This document shows, piece after piece, positions 31,648 to 43,695 of a DNA stretch of 64,000 nucleotides (within the stretch, counting starts at the first letter, position 1; each line of letters starts with the position of its first letter). The DNA lies in the NCBI GenBank assembly GCA_964036665.1, contig OZ038530.1, positions 11,372,501-11,436,500 of the forward strand, in the 5' to 3' direction. The notes below the pieces were generated by a model. The model saw nothing but the letters and a program-made list of their open reading frames with translations, did not search any database and had not been told where the DNA came from. Position numbers and translations under genes: made by a program. The DNA comes from Gordius sp. MW1. Taxonomy: Eukaryota > Nematomorpha > Gordioida > Gordea > Gordiidae.

Positions 31648-31837
31648 TAGAGTTGTTAAATTGCTAACTTGCTTCAACTCCAGACGCGAGCACGCAAACT
31701 GAGTTGCTTAATATGCGCGTTAGCACAATATGTGCTCGTTGTTCGGTGCACTAGGCAGAACAGTAGCATATAAAAATGCTCGAAGGCCGAGCAGATGGTA
31801 GCTGGAGGTGAAGCAAGTTAGCAATTTAACAACTCTA
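31648..31837. mobile_element. hAT-type MITE, TAGAGTTGTTAAATTG ends
   Basis: About 40-bp inverted ends (TAGAGTTGTTAAATTGCTAA and its reverse) flanked by identical 8-mers gatacatt at 31640-31647 and 31838-31845. It is non-coding. Confidence 0.9.
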
Positions 31838-31845
31838 GATACATT

Positions 31846-33042
31846 TTCTTGGTTTTTAAACACAGCTATATTGTCATAATTCTATCATTGAACCAAATTT
31901 TTTTGGTTGAGGAAGGGCAACTGTCGCTTCTGCCTACTTCCATGCTTTCCGTCTGTATCATTGGTTCCCAACTTTTTAGCCATCGCCAGCCTAGATGCCA
32001 TAATTTTTTAAGCAAATAATAAATTTAATTTAAATAATAGCGCGCACAATTAAACACCAGAGAAGTAATCGCCACAAAAATAAAATATTTATGGTATGAG
32101 GCTTGGGAAGAGGGGAAATTTTGGTGTTCAAGCTTTTTATTAATGTTTACCTAATATTGCCCACGCAATACAGTATCAATTTCGAATTTTGTTATTGTTT
32201 TCAAACCGGGCAGAATTTTCCTTAAGGGGTTACAAAAAACGCTATAGAATTAGGTTTTAAAACACCCACAAACGTGGATATAGAGAAGGAATAGTTTTGC
32301 AGCATAATAATTGGTAAAATTTTGATGTATCCATTTCTTTTAATTTTATACATTTTAAACTCCCATTATTTTAATGGTTAACACTACGTGATTTTTGATG
32401 CAAGACATCAATATGAACAAAATATGTTAAAATTATCTGATGCGCTAGAGCACTAAATTTACATCTATAAAAGTTTACTTCCTTCGACTTACCCCTTGCG
32501 CAACATAATAAATTTACCCCCAATAAATCACAAATCCATTTAGCAACTGCACCCTATATTAGGAAAAACCAAATTTTGTTTGCAAAATTATGTTTTTAGA
32601 CTGTCTTCAATATGAGGTATTGTAGAGATAAGGTGCGAATAATAGATTAATATTTATATCATTTGTTTTCACCTTAAGGTTCAATAGTAGATTTATATTA
32701 TTTATTAAATAATTTTTGAGGATCTAGGATTAAGGCTTTAGAATGTTGTCACAACACTGCTTATATGCTTATATAATTGCTAGTAATCAAGCTGCCTCTA
32801 GAGCATGTAATATAAAAATCACATATTTACAACTTAAATGTCATGGGTATGGACAGAATTTATTAAGATTGTGGCAACACTAAATTGTTATGATTTCACC
32901 AACACTATAATTTTACAATAAATTATTTTTAATAGCTTTAATGGAATTGTTATATAGTCATTTTACGATTAACTATTAAAATTAGTTTTTAGTTTGAGGG
33001 TAAATTTTTGACCTAGGTTTAAGATAAATTATTAAGCAAATT
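31846..33042. other. Intergenic, nothing recognised
   Basis: AT-rich sequence without identifiable genes or bounded repeats. Confidence 0.35.
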
Positions 33043-33050
33043 ATCGAGGC

Positions 33051-33570
33051 TAATAATGTATCTGTGTCTCAGCAAAAGGGGGATAATCTAAATTTTATTA
33101 GTTTCTAGGGTGCGGTATAGATTTAAATACTAAATGTCTCTTAATTTAGCTTACAATATAAAATTGTAACAAAAATTTTAACTTTAACTAAATCATTATT
33201 AGATTTTTAACTTATTAATAATATAATAATTTTTTAATATCATTTAATATTACAAAAAATAAGAGTGAAAGTTAGAGACTATGGTTTACTCGAAATCCTT
33301 GGGTATATATGAGAATATTAACCTTAGCTCACCTAACCTAACCTAAAGGTTTAGCATAGCTCTAATTATCCACCTAATAGCGCTTAGGCTAATTTGCGCT
33401 ATAGACTTAGCACCAACCTACTAAATCCACCTAAATTTATTAGGTCGATTTGGAGCTAATGCCTTGGCTAATAGGTTAGGTTTTCAAAAGACCTTTAAGG
33501 TTTGCTATGAACCTTTAACCTAGCCTAAGGCTGACCTTGGGTTAACCCACACCTAGCTTTCCCATCACTA
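33051..33570. mobile_element. hAT-type element with weak inverted ends
   Basis: The identical 8-mer atcgaggc flanks it at 33043-33050 and 33571-33578. The ends TAATAATG and CATCACTA (TAGTGATG inverted) are similar at 6 of 8 bases. The right half is rich in CCTAA/TTAGG-like motifs. No coding capacity. Confidence 0.6.
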
Positions 33571-33578
33571 ATCGAGGC

Positions 33579-34051
33579 TAAACAGGGAGGGACTATTGTC
33601 ACCTTCCGTAATATATTTAATAGAAGAATGGTTAAAATTATGAAAAAATTATTATTATATACGTTACATTTAAAAATTTTTCCCTCTTCTATCTATATCT
33701 TGTCTACTAGACCCATGGTTGAAAGACATAAACTTAGAAATATAATATTAAAATAAACTCTAAAGGAAAAAGTTGTAGCAAATTTTTCAAAGTATGATTA
33801 AAAATAGAAAACAGCCATCGTATGTCAATCACCCCGCCTAGGTGAAATTGCAATTTGATTTTCTTCACCTTCCCCCTAGTTAAGAGCAACATGCATAAAC
33901 TCACAGATTAATTAGATATACAAATCACAGATGCCAAAATGTTAATTAAAATTTACAATAAGCAAGATATAGCTATAACACTTTTCTATTATTATTTAAG
34001 AAATACTTTATAATTTTTTCTAACTTTATGTATATACAATACGTTTATCGA
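33579..34051. other. Intergenic, nothing recognised
   Basis: AT-rich sequence between a hAT-type element and the LINE 3' end. Confidence 0.35.
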
Positions 34052-34177
34052 TTTTTTTTTTTTTTTTTTTTTTAAAGTTTATTTGTTAAAAATCCGCTGA
34101 CAGTAATATAATATAAATACATGAAATATAAAAGGCAAAATGCGCCGAATAAAATAATACACTATTCGGATATATCA

Positions 34178-36651
34178 TCATCGAGGGGATCTTCCAAAAT
34201 TGGCCAAGTCCGCGAACAATTTAAAGTTGTACTTGGCTATAAGAATACCAAGTCTTTGTTTTAGTAAAAAGGGTACCGAATGTTTAGACGGGGGAGAACG
34301 TCTTCCAACCTCTTTAAAAAAAGCTAAGGCCTGTTTGCCAAAGGTGCCTGAACACGAAGCAACCAATGGAATAAAAATATTTGAGGATAATAGGGCTTTG
34401 TATTTATTGGTTTTCCGCCCCTCTGCAACAGCTAAAGAATCATTGTTGCAATTAGAGGGGGCAAATAGGTCAATACATGTGAAGTCCCATTTAAGGTGAA
34501 GACCATTGCTCCATGGGACTAAAGAAGATCCATCAGGACGCATACGTCCCTCCAAGGCGGGGTCCGATGGCTCCAAGATGGATGGAATCTTTGCTCTCTT
34601 CAGGGCACTTTGAATTAAGGCGTTGGCCTTATTGTGTCTAGCATATTTGAATTTGTTTGCCAGGCACTGTAAGGGATGCCTGGCTTGTTCGTCTACGAGT
34701 ATGCTGCAATTTCGGCAAGTAAATGGCTTCGAAAATTTCACCCCTAGCCGGAGTGCTATGGAGTACGAAAGCTCCGAGTCCTCCAGCATCATCCCGGTGA
34801 GACAGCTTGGGTAGGCCTCTAGCCATTCGTGACCTGAGCCATCAAACAAAAACGACCTTAAATTAGAACACTGACTTGCATCGCTACTCGAAATTAGATA
34901 ATCAACGGAGTGCAACACAAGTCCGGCATCCCAATCTCTTTGTCGTGAGGTTTGTGGTAAAGGTGTTTCGGGATTGGTGTTGTTTTCCCAAGTAGCTAAA
35001 GCAATGGGTAGAAGCGGGTCTTCTTTAACCGGATACAACTTAAAAATGGTATCTTGTACTGATTTATAAGATGAAAAGGAGACTAGAGATATTGAGGCCG
35101 GTGAGCGAATCCCTAAACCACCCGATTTGGTTGGTAGGGAAGCTTGTAACCAGCTATGAGTATTGAATTTAATATTTAAAATAGATTTAATATTTTGTTC
35201 GAAGAGGTTTAAAATTTCCGAGTGTAAAAAAGCACTTGAAGAGCGAAAACAGTGCTGAATCTTTGAAATATTAAAATAGTTTTTTATTATGTAAAAAGCG
35301 TGGTGTGAAGGCAGACACTTTAAGAGATCTAATTTTGACTTTAAAATAGAGAGATTTTTCTCCAAATAAGTAGCGAGTCCAACTCTACCGCCTATGGGCG
35401 ATCCAAGGTGGCACATAGCGTCTTTCTTGATTGCTAAAAAAGGGGTAACGTGGGGATATAATGTGTAGTCAGGGGGTTGAAAGATCTCACATTTGGTCTC
35501 ATTTAGTCTAAGTTTTAAAATTGGTTCGAATTCTTTTATAATTTTGATAGCTTTAAAAACTTCGCGAGGATGGCCACAAAGGGTGGCATCGTCCAAGTAC
35601 CATATATTTAATGATAGGTCGCATTCGTGCGATATTTTTTCTACTAAACTTTGAATACCTAAGCAAAATAATGGCGGACCCAATGGGTCACCCTGTTGGA
35701 TACCTTCAGTTGATTTAACTGTAAAATCCCCAAATCTTAAAAAGGATGTTGAGCCATAACTTAATAGGATGTAGTTATGGAACTCTGGAAAATCCTCGAG
35801 AAAATTTTTAATAAGGACGTCTCTACGAATGCAATTGAAAGCGTTAGCAAAGTCTAATTTGACCATGCAATGGTCCGATGGTATGAATTCGAGGGCTAGC
35901 CTAGCGGCATGACTAGCAGCTTCGCAGCCTCCCTTTATTCCAAAACCTAATTGGTGTGGACTTAGGTTGATGGAAAGAATCGGTTTAATTTTATTGCATA
36001 TTATTTTCGAAATAATCCTCCTTAATACTCCGCCAATAGCGATAGGTCTTAGGGAATTATCTGGCTTCTTAATCGCTATCAATTTGGCGCCAAACAGAAT
36101 AGGTATTATTTCATAAGGTATGTTCCCATTAACAATAAGGTTGCATAAAGATGTTATGGCCTTTAAGAGGCATGTTGAGTTAAGGTTATTCATTTTAAGT
36201 AAATCTTGGAGATATATAGGGCGGATTCCGTCTAGGCCAGCTGCAGAATCTAGGGGAAATGAGTTAATGGCTTCGGCGACCTCAGCGGAATCTAAGGATA
36301 TGTTGGATTTAGAGTGGGGATATTTATCTGAGGATGAAGAAGGAGGATGTTTTAGTATAAGCTGGTTGTAAGTTTCCTGTGTGCTTGGGGCGATTGTATC
36401 GTTGCCATAAAACACCCTCAGAGCTCCTTTTGGATTAAAGTGGTTAATTTTGTTAGATACTAGCTTTGCAGTATGTTTCAGTGATGATGCAAAAGCAGGC
36501 TTTGTATGGGAAGAACATAAGGGTTTATTGATATCAAAAGTAACGATGGAGTCTTTTATCTGTTTAGATAGGTTTAAGTCTTCGGGAGGCCTGATAAAGA
36601 GAGTGTGGTATGAGAATTTAAGGATTTTGTCCCAATTAGCAAGGTTCATAG
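34178..36651 (-). pseudogene. LINE ORF, reverse transcriptase and C-terminal endonuclease part
   Basis: This stretch encodes a reverse transcriptase: GLDGIRPIYLQDL, KLDFANAFNCI (motif A Asp), GIQQGDPLGPPLF (motif B) and IWYLDDATLCG (motif C with the YLDD catalytic pair). It is followed by a thumb-like region, then a Cys/His cluster (CRNCSILVDEQARHPLQC) and RPDGSSLVPW..KWDFTCIDL, which resembles the PD-(D/E)XK-type restriction-like endonuclease of R2-group LINEs. Such elements encode the enzyme for target-primed reverse transcription. The open frame runs on to 36796, but about 48 leading codons belong to the inserted hAT end. It lacks its natural N-terminus and is therefore broken. Confidence 0.85.
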
Positions 36652-37129
36652 TAGTGTTGTAAAAACGGCTGGCTGGTTTTTCCCAGCGTATTGCTAAGCG
36701 TAGTTGTTGGCGTTTTTTTTCACCCAACCTTTTCAGTGTTAGGTGAATTTTCTTGGGAGGGCTTTGGCGTTTGGCGTTTTCGTAAAAAACACCCAAAGCG
36801 TTTTGGGTGTTTTTTTTGGGGGCACCTTTGGCGTTTAGGTTTGGGTGTATTAAAGAGCTAAAGGGTTTGGGTGGATAATATTATTAACCTTTTGGTTTGG
36901 TTTTGGTCGTTTTGGGTTGGGCATGCAAATATATCAATTTGTTTATATTGTTCATCATATTTGTGTATTTAGATTTAGGTAATGAACTTTTAATTTAAGA
37001 AAATAAAAATAAATGTATCATGACGTCACAATCTAGTAAATTCAGTAAATTATAATTAATTATTATGCATTATAGAAGTAGGTAGTGAATTAATATGTTT
37101 TATTTATAAAAAAAAATTTGTGAAGATTT

Positions 37130-37960
37130 GCCCCCCCCCCCTTTTTTTTTACCCACTTTCTGATGCGGGGGAGAGGGGGTGTTTTGCCCCCCCCCCTAAT
37201 TTTTTACCCTCTTTCTGATGCGGGGGAAAGGGGGGTGTTTTGCCCCCCCCCCCAATTTTTTACCCTCTTTCTGATGTGGAAGAAAGGGGGGGCCCTGGGG
37301 GGTGTTTTGCCCCCCCCCCTAATTTTTTACCCTCTTTCTGATGTGGGGGAGAGGGGGGCAGGGGGGTGTTTTGCCCCCCTGATGTGGGGGAGAGGGGGGG
37401 CATAGGGGGTGTTTTGCCCCACCCCCCAATTTATTACCCTCTTTCTGGTCGGGGGGAGAGGGGGGGCGGGGGTGTTTTGCCCCCCCCCCCCCCAATTTTT
37501 TACCCTCTTTCTGATGCGAGGGAGAGGGGGGCAGGGGGTGTTTTGCCCCCCCCCCTAATTTTTTATCCTCTTTCTAATGCGGGGGAGGGGGGGGGGGCAT
37601 GGGGGGTGTTTTGCCCCCCTTCCTAGTTTTTTACTCTCTTTTTAATGCGGGGGAGAGGGCGGCATGGGGGTGTTTTGCCCCCCCCCCAATTTTTTACCCT
37701 CTTTCTGATCCGGGGGAGAGGGGGGGGGCATGTTTTTTACCCTCTTTCTGATGCGAGGGAGAGGGGGGGGGCAAAGGGTGTTTTGCCCCCCCCCCCACTT
37801 TTTTACCCTCTTTCTGATGCGAGGGAGAGGGGGGGCAGGGGGGTGTTTTGCCCCCCCCCCACCTAATTTTTTACCCTTTTTCTGATGTGGGGGAGAGGGG
37901 GGGGATGAATTGTCCCTCTTCTTATTTTTTACTCTCTTTCTCACCCGGGGGGGGGACCGG
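37130..37960. repeat. Tandem array, unit about 60-70 bp (left, forward)
   Basis: About 13 units, each with TGTTTTGCCCCCCCC, TTTTTTACCCTCTTTCTGATG and CGGGGGAGAGGGGGG. Units differ in oligo-G/C length. The reading frames through it are artefacts of composition. Confidence 0.9.
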
Positions 37961-37980
37961 AAAGCCCTTTTTAACCCTTT

Positions 37981-38275
37981 TAAAATATTTTTGTGAATTT
38001 TTGCGGTCACGGTGATGACAAATGTCATAATCAACATTTTCTATTGAAATTAATATTTTTTTTGTAAATAGACTTATTATATTTATGTTCTACTATTATA
38101 AAAAATATTTTTGGGAAGATTTGCGGTCACAGTGGTGACAAATGTCTTAATCAACATTTTCTATTGAAATTTATATTTTTTTTTTGAAAATTGACTTATT
38201 ATATGACAAAGATTTTCTAATATTCGAAAATATATTTTTGAAGATTTGCGGTCAACAATTGTCTCAATATACCAT
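37981..38275. repeat. Three-copy direct repeat in the element centre
   Basis: Copies of a roughly 110-bp unit with GATTTGCGGTCACnGTGnTGAC and ATTTTCTATTGAAATT start near 37981, 38100 and 38222. The third is shortened. Confidence 0.75.
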
Positions 38276-39240
38276 ATCAATTAAAGTAAATTTTTTAATT
38301 TAACATTATTTAAGAATAAGCTGTATTATTAAATATAATATTAATATGAAATTTTACCAATTTAAAAAAATTTGCCATCTAAGTAAGTTTTACTATTTAA
38401 GTTATCTGGGCATTTAATTAAAATACTTAAGGTATTTCCAAAAAGCATATCATGCTATTAATTACTATGCTTTCACAAGACACCAACACTCTACGTCCTG
38501 TTGACTTAGACCTCGCGTTTACAATGCTTATAAGGATCATAAAAAAATAGGACTTTTCGGAGTAACAAAAATGAGTTAAGCATCTTAATTTAAATTATTG
38601 CTTATTATTTAATAAGAAACTTAATTTTCTAATTGCTTATGACTTAATTAGTAGTTGACATAATAAAAAAAGTTTAATTTTCATTAATTTTATTTATAAT
38701 AATATGATTCGCAACTTCTACATACCTTGATATGTTACGTTAAAAAAGAAATGAATGTAAAATGATGTAATAAAGAGCCTAGCCAGCCCACGCCACACCA
38801 TGCCTTGTTGTGCCATGATTGTTTTATATATTTAGTTTAGTACTTAACTTAAATCTGATAGGTTGCGCATGCATTGCAACGAGAGAAGAAAGAGAGAGGG
38901 TGGATTAGTACATGAACATATACATGCTACATGGGAGTGGTGATTTGCCGAGTCGCGCGGGATGCCGTTCTCTCATATTGAAAATATAGTTTAAATATAA
39001 AATAAAAGGGATATTATATAATTAATAAGTCTTTATCTTTTACAAGAGGCGAGGAATTCAAAATATATTTAAATTAAATTTTGTGATTAAAATTGCTATT
39101 GCCGGGAATATTTAGATGGGGGTCTGTTAGCTGTCATTAATTTAGAATGAATTAAAATATTAATTTTTAATTGAAGGATTGAATTCAAAATCTGCTCTCG
39201 AATGGCCAGATAAGTCTCACTTTATAATCGTTTTCTATTT
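38276..39240. other. Non-coding core of the foldback element
   Basis: AT-rich single-copy sequence with no open frame of note. It separates the two satellite arrays. Confidence 0.5.
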
Positions 39241-39249
39241 TTTGAAAAC

Positions 39250-39955
39250 ACCCCACCTGCACCCCTCTCCCCCGCATCAGAAAGAGGGTAAAAAATTAGG
39301 GGGGGGGCAAAACTACCCCCATGCCCCCCCCCCCCTCCCCCGCATTAGAAAGAGTGTAAAAAATTAGGGGGGGGGGGGAACAAAACAACCCCTGCCCCCC
39401 TTCTCCCTCGCATCAGAAAGAGGGTAAAAAATTGGGGGGGGGGGCAAAACACCCCCCATGCCCCCCCCCTCTCCCCCGCATTAGAAAGAGGGTAAAAAGG
39501 GGGGGGGGCAAAACACCCCCCATGCCCCCCTCTCCCCCGCATTAAAAAGAGGGTAAAAAACTAGGGGGGGGGCAAAACACCCCCTGCCCCCCTCTCCCTC
39601 GCATCAGAAAGAGGGTAAAAAATTGGGGGGGGGCAAAACACCCCCCATGCCCCCCCTCTCCCCCGGACCAAAAAAGGGTAAAAAATTAGGGGGGGGGGGC
39701 AAAACACCCCCTATGCCCCCCTCTCCCCTACATCAGAAAGAGGGTAAAAAATTAGGGGGGGGGGCAAAACACCCCCCATGCCTCCCCCCCTCTCCCCCAC
39801 ATCAGAAAGAGGGTAAAAAATTAGGGGGGGGGGCAAAAAACCCCCCTCTCCCCCGCATCAGAAAGAGGGTAAAAAAATAGGGGGGGGGGCAAACACCCAC
39901 CTGCCCGCCGTTCCTCCCCAGGTGAGAAAGAGTGTAAAAAATAGGGGGGGGGGCA
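39250..39955. repeat. Tandem array, unit about 60-70 bp (right, inverted)
   Basis: About 11 units of the same satellite in the opposite orientation (CTCCCCCGCATCAGAAAGAG and GGTAAAAAATTAGGGG), mirroring 37130-37960. Confidence 0.9.
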
Positions 39956-40422
39956 AATCTTCACAAATTTTTTTTTATAAATAAAACATATTAATTCACT
40001 ACCTACTTCTATAATGCATAATAATTAATTATAATTTACTGAATTTACTAGATTGTGACGTCATGATACATTTATTTTTATTTTCTTAAATTAAAAGTTC
40101 ATTACCTAAATCTAAATACACAAATATGATGAACAATATAAACAAATTGATATATTTGCATGCCCAACCCAAAACGACCAAAACCAAACCAAAAGGTTAA
40201 TAATATTATCCACCCAAACCCTTTAGCTCTTTAATACACCCAAACCTAAACGCCAAAGGTGCCCCCAAAAAAAACACCCAAAACGCTTTGGGTGTTTTTT
40301 ACGAAAACGCCAAACGCCAAAGCCCTCCCAAGAAAATTCACCTAACACTGAAAAGGTTGGGTGAAAAAAAACGCCAACGCTTGCAGGCAACCAATAGAAA
40401 CCCTTGGTTTTTTACAACACTA

Positions 40423-40836
40423 GTTCATAGGATCATTAGTTATGGAGGTTATCAAATTTATAATAAGTTGTTGAACAGCCTGTCTTGCCCCTCTAGGAAT
40501 TCTAGATAACGTGTTAGGGAAGGAGAGAGTAAGGAAGGAATTACTCCATGAAAAATCTGGAGGTAAAACATTGGTTGGCAAGCTGTAATCACTAAAATCA
40601 AGGACATGGCTCTCTTCAACTTCTGCTTGATCATCCTCTACATTTGCTATTAAAGGAGATGTTTGTTCTCCAATATCACCTATAATCGTTATAGGGGGGA
40701 TTGCACTTACTGGTGGTGCTTTTTGACCAGAATATTTACATCTTGCTGACATAGGGCCATGTAAAAAGAAGAAGAAATTTTTATTTATTCCAATGATTCT
40801 CTTGCAGGAGGGGCAAAGTGCTTTAAGGTTAACCAT
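40423..40836 (-). pseudogene. LINE ORF, N-terminal zinc-finger part
   Basis: An ATG-initiated open frame of 138 residues. Near its start CPSCKR...HGPMSARC gives a C-x2-C...H-x5-C zinc-finger pattern, as found at the N-terminus of R2-like LINE proteins. An acidic, Pro-containing linker follows. The last codons are the 8-bp hAT target duplication, and the reading frame resumes without shift at 36651. It is the 5' portion of the ORF at 34178-36651. Confidence 0.8.
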
Positions 40837-41132
40837 GAAAATATTTTAAAGCATAAGCTGCTTGGTGCAGACTCTTTTATGTGTACATCTTGTAATGGTT
40901 ATGTAATGCTTTGGCATCAGATTGAATGAGTTGTATATGGAATTGCTTTATAACTCAAATATTATACACCCTGTACACTATTGTTAAGAATTCAACATTT
41001 TTTATTTTTATTCACAAAAGTTCACAATTATTTAAGGAATTAACATGCAATATGTCCACAAAAAGTAAATTAGTTTTAAAACACTATCCTTATAGTATAA
41101 TAAATCTAAGGTTTATATGCCTCTAGTGTCGG
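40837..41132. other. Sequence upstream of the LINE ORF
   Basis: Probably the LINE 5' UTR followed by unrelated flank; no boundary is visible before the Mutator-like element. Confidence 0.35.
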
Positions 41133-43002
41133 GGATATAGGCTAAATCCCGAAAAGGCACAATCCCGAAGCTACAATAATGCTACTGCTACGATTTTCAA
41201 ATTTCCATATGTTTTTTAATTTTAAAGTTTTATCCATAATCAAGAGCAAGATTTGGGTGCCCCTTTACAATTTACTTATGTAAGAATCACATTTAATTAA
41301 CCTCTGCACCAAGTAACATAATATAGCTTTATTTACAGATCACTGATGAGTATTAATATTTAGTGACAAGGTATAAATTAAAGGATGCCATTAATAATAA
41401 TCGTTTGGAATCAATATCTAAGGTAATTTTAACGTATTTAAAATCAGGGAATCATTAATCCTATTAGGTATACAATAATGTTTGGGTATTATGTACTCAA
41501 GAGCTATATTTGGGTGGAACCTTTACAATTTACTAATTATATAATTAACTGATATACGTTTGTTTGGTATAAGGTGGTGTATAAATAAGCAATATATAAT
41601 AAATTTAAGTATTATATAAAGGATATCATCCCAGTGCTATCCCATGCCTCTAGATTCTTTTATAAAAGTTGATTAATGGAATATTTAGAACGTTAAGTGA
41701 TATAGTTACAGAGTATAATCTCAGCAAGTAAACATATAAGAAATTTGTTAAAGTTTTTTTGTACTTTAATAGAAAAAATATTAAATTTTAAAAGGGCAAT
41801 CTCTTTAGCCATTAGATTAAATAGAAATTATTCATACAATTTATGATGCTATATAACTTAATTTAGATCCTATAAGATTGTAAAGGGATCATTGTTAAAT
41901 ATGATTAGTATCAATGTGCATGTGATTAGATAAGCTTTTGTATTAAGTTTTTGCTATTATTATAAGGCAAATTTATTTATAACTAAATCACTAACTATTT
42001 CTATTTTATTTTTATCTACCTCAACTAATGTTTACTTATTGATGTGCTGTTATATTGATATATAAGATGATTGATGGATGAAACTCTTACCCCAATTTTT
42101 ACATTTAATGCTTACCAAAGAGCCTAGCAAAAAAATGCCTTAAAATCTTGTTCTTGTTTTAAAAAGTCTAATTAGAAAATGTTATAGCAGGTTATGAAAA
42201 TCTGGTACCTATCAATAACTTTTTTAGGAATGTGAAAAATTTTATATTTTACCAAACTTAATTTCAAGAAATATCAATAATATACTTATTGTCATATAGA
42301 AATTTAAGTTAGACCCACATTATATCTCCTGCACTTTTAAGAATCTCAGTATTAATTTAAGGAATCATTGATTTAACCTATTTATATCTAGAATAGACTT
42401 TTATTTGATGTAATTAAGCTTTAACAATTAACAAATGATAATACTCTAGCTCTGTTGTATAATCTAAAGATTTGTAGGAAGAACTGATACACCCTCTCCT
42501 AAAAAATCATAGAATGTTATAAATAAACTTACAAATAATTTGAATAAGCTATATAATATATAAGTGCTAAGAATTATAAGTTACCTTCATGTGAGATGTC
42601 AAGAGTTATCTAAATATCTCCTGCACTTTTAAGAATCTCAGTATTAATTTAAGGAATTATGATAACCTATTTATATCTAGAATAGACTTTTATTTGATGA
42701 AATTAAGCTTTAACAATTAACAAATGATAAAGTTTTCCATCTTTAATTTTGGTATAATCCAAGTCTTTATGGGTCAGAATCAAATTTTTTCTACTCGACT
42801 TTTTAAATTCTAAAGATAATTTATAAATATTTAGATATTAAGCTTACTTATACTTTCTGTATTATCTTGATTTGTTCTCTCAACCAAATATTCATTAAAA
42901 GCTTGATTATATGATTGCATATTTTTTACCATATGTTAATTGCCGTAAAAGTGTAGCATTAAAATTCGGGATTGTGCGCTTTCGGGATTTAGCCTAGGAA
43001 CC
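41133..43002. mobile_element. Mutator-like non-coding DNA transposon, copy 1
   Basis: 1,870 bp bounded by inverted ends of about 32 bp (GGATATAGGCTAAATCCCG at the left, reverse of GGTTCCTAGGCTAAATCCCG at the right). It is almost identical to 54096-55965 in the same orientation; I noticed one difference (C at 41801, T at 54764). There is no ORF, so it depends on an outside transposase. Unlike copy 2 it lacks a visible flanking duplication. An internal segment of about 115 bp is duplicated (about 42326 and 42618). Confidence 0.88.
42326..42735. repeat. Internal direct duplication in the Mutator-like element
   Basis: ATCTCCTGCACTTTTAAGAA starts two copies of about 115 bp, both ending in CAATTAACAAATGATAA, roughly 290 bp apart. 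The same arrangement is present in copy 2 at about 55289-55698. Confidence 0.8.
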
Positions 43003-43012
43003 TCCAAGAGGG

Positions 43013-43695
43013 TTAGAATGAGGTGTTTGTAAGCAGATTTTCATGTTAAAACGAATTCAAGGTGATGATTAATACTTACTTGAGATTTGAGGAACATCAA
43101 TGTTGAATATTTTAATTCGGATATACCATAAAAAAAACCTAGCAAGAATGTTGTTGCAATTGTTCAATAAATTGAAAGAATATTGTTCATGGTAAATTTA
43201 ATTGGCTTATGCGAAATACCCAGTCATAGATATATATATAGAGCAAGGAATATAAGTGGGATAACTTCAGGCTATAATGCGGTTATATATGTCTAGATAC
43301 GAATATTTATTATATTTATTATATAAGATAAATGTAATGTAAATCTCTTGATCTTTATTTCTATTTCGTTTATCACGCGCTTTTTAAAGTACCCATTGTT
43401 AAGCCAAGGTTGCTCGAGATTTTGAATTGTGTCAGCTGATTACACCGCTGGTGGATTTGGGTTGATAGCGTAGGTAGCTTGTAACTAGCAAGGGTTAATA
43501 ATGGACGGAAAGTATGAGTGATAATTTTTTCTAATTTAAGAATAATTTTTATATTAAATTTTTGACTAGAGAGAGTGATTGCTATCTTGTCAGCTTAGCC
43601 TTAGCTACCGTGGATCTATAAACAATTTTCAACGGCTTGTTTTAACCATATGACATTAGTATTCATTCATTAAATTTTCAAAAATCCACAAGAAC
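43013..43695. other. Upstream region of the folate-receptor-like gene
   Basis: AT-rich; it must contain the promoter and 5' UTR. No specific element is assigned. Confidence 0.35.

Larger units (their letters stand above)
36652..40422. mobile_element. hAT-type foldback element carrying head-to-head satellite arrays
   Basis: Termini TAGTGTTGTAAAAA and TTTTTACAACACTA are flanked by identical 8-mers gttcatag (36644-36651 and 40423-40430). Inside, near-identical inverted arms of about 430 bp lie at 36706-37137 and 39953-40378. They are followed inward by inverted G/C-rich tandem arrays and a non-coding centre. Between the first 14 terminal bases and the arms, the two ends differ. The left one shares TAGTGTTGTAAAAACGGCTGG with the small MITE at 62718. 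No transposase is encoded, so movement must have been in trans. Confidence 0.9.
34052..40836 (-). mobile_element. R2-like LINE retrotransposon, split by a nested hAT element
   Basis: The minus-strand element ends in a 22-nt poly(T) at 34052-34073, that is, a poly(A) tail. It has a short 3' UTR and one long ORF broken at 36652-40422 by a DNA transposon. After the nested element and one 8-bp duplication are set aside, the two coding parts total 960 codons in one frame, so the LINE was probably intact when hit. The 5' boundary beyond the ATG at 40836 is not resolved. Confidence 0.85.

Noticed and set aside
36652-36796. N-terminal extension of the long LINE open frame
   Set aside because: These codons lie in the inserted hAT terminus and are mirrored at 40288-40420; the real LINE N-terminus is at 40423-40836.
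37163-39880. Several open frames with regular repeats in the G/C-rich arrays
   Set aside because: The peptides simply follow the satellite unit and occur in all frames and both orientations; there is no start context or conserved domain.
37130-39955. Regularly spaced repeats that might suggest a CRISPR array
   Set aside because: The units are contiguous satellite with no unique spacers of constant length, in a eukaryotic transposon.
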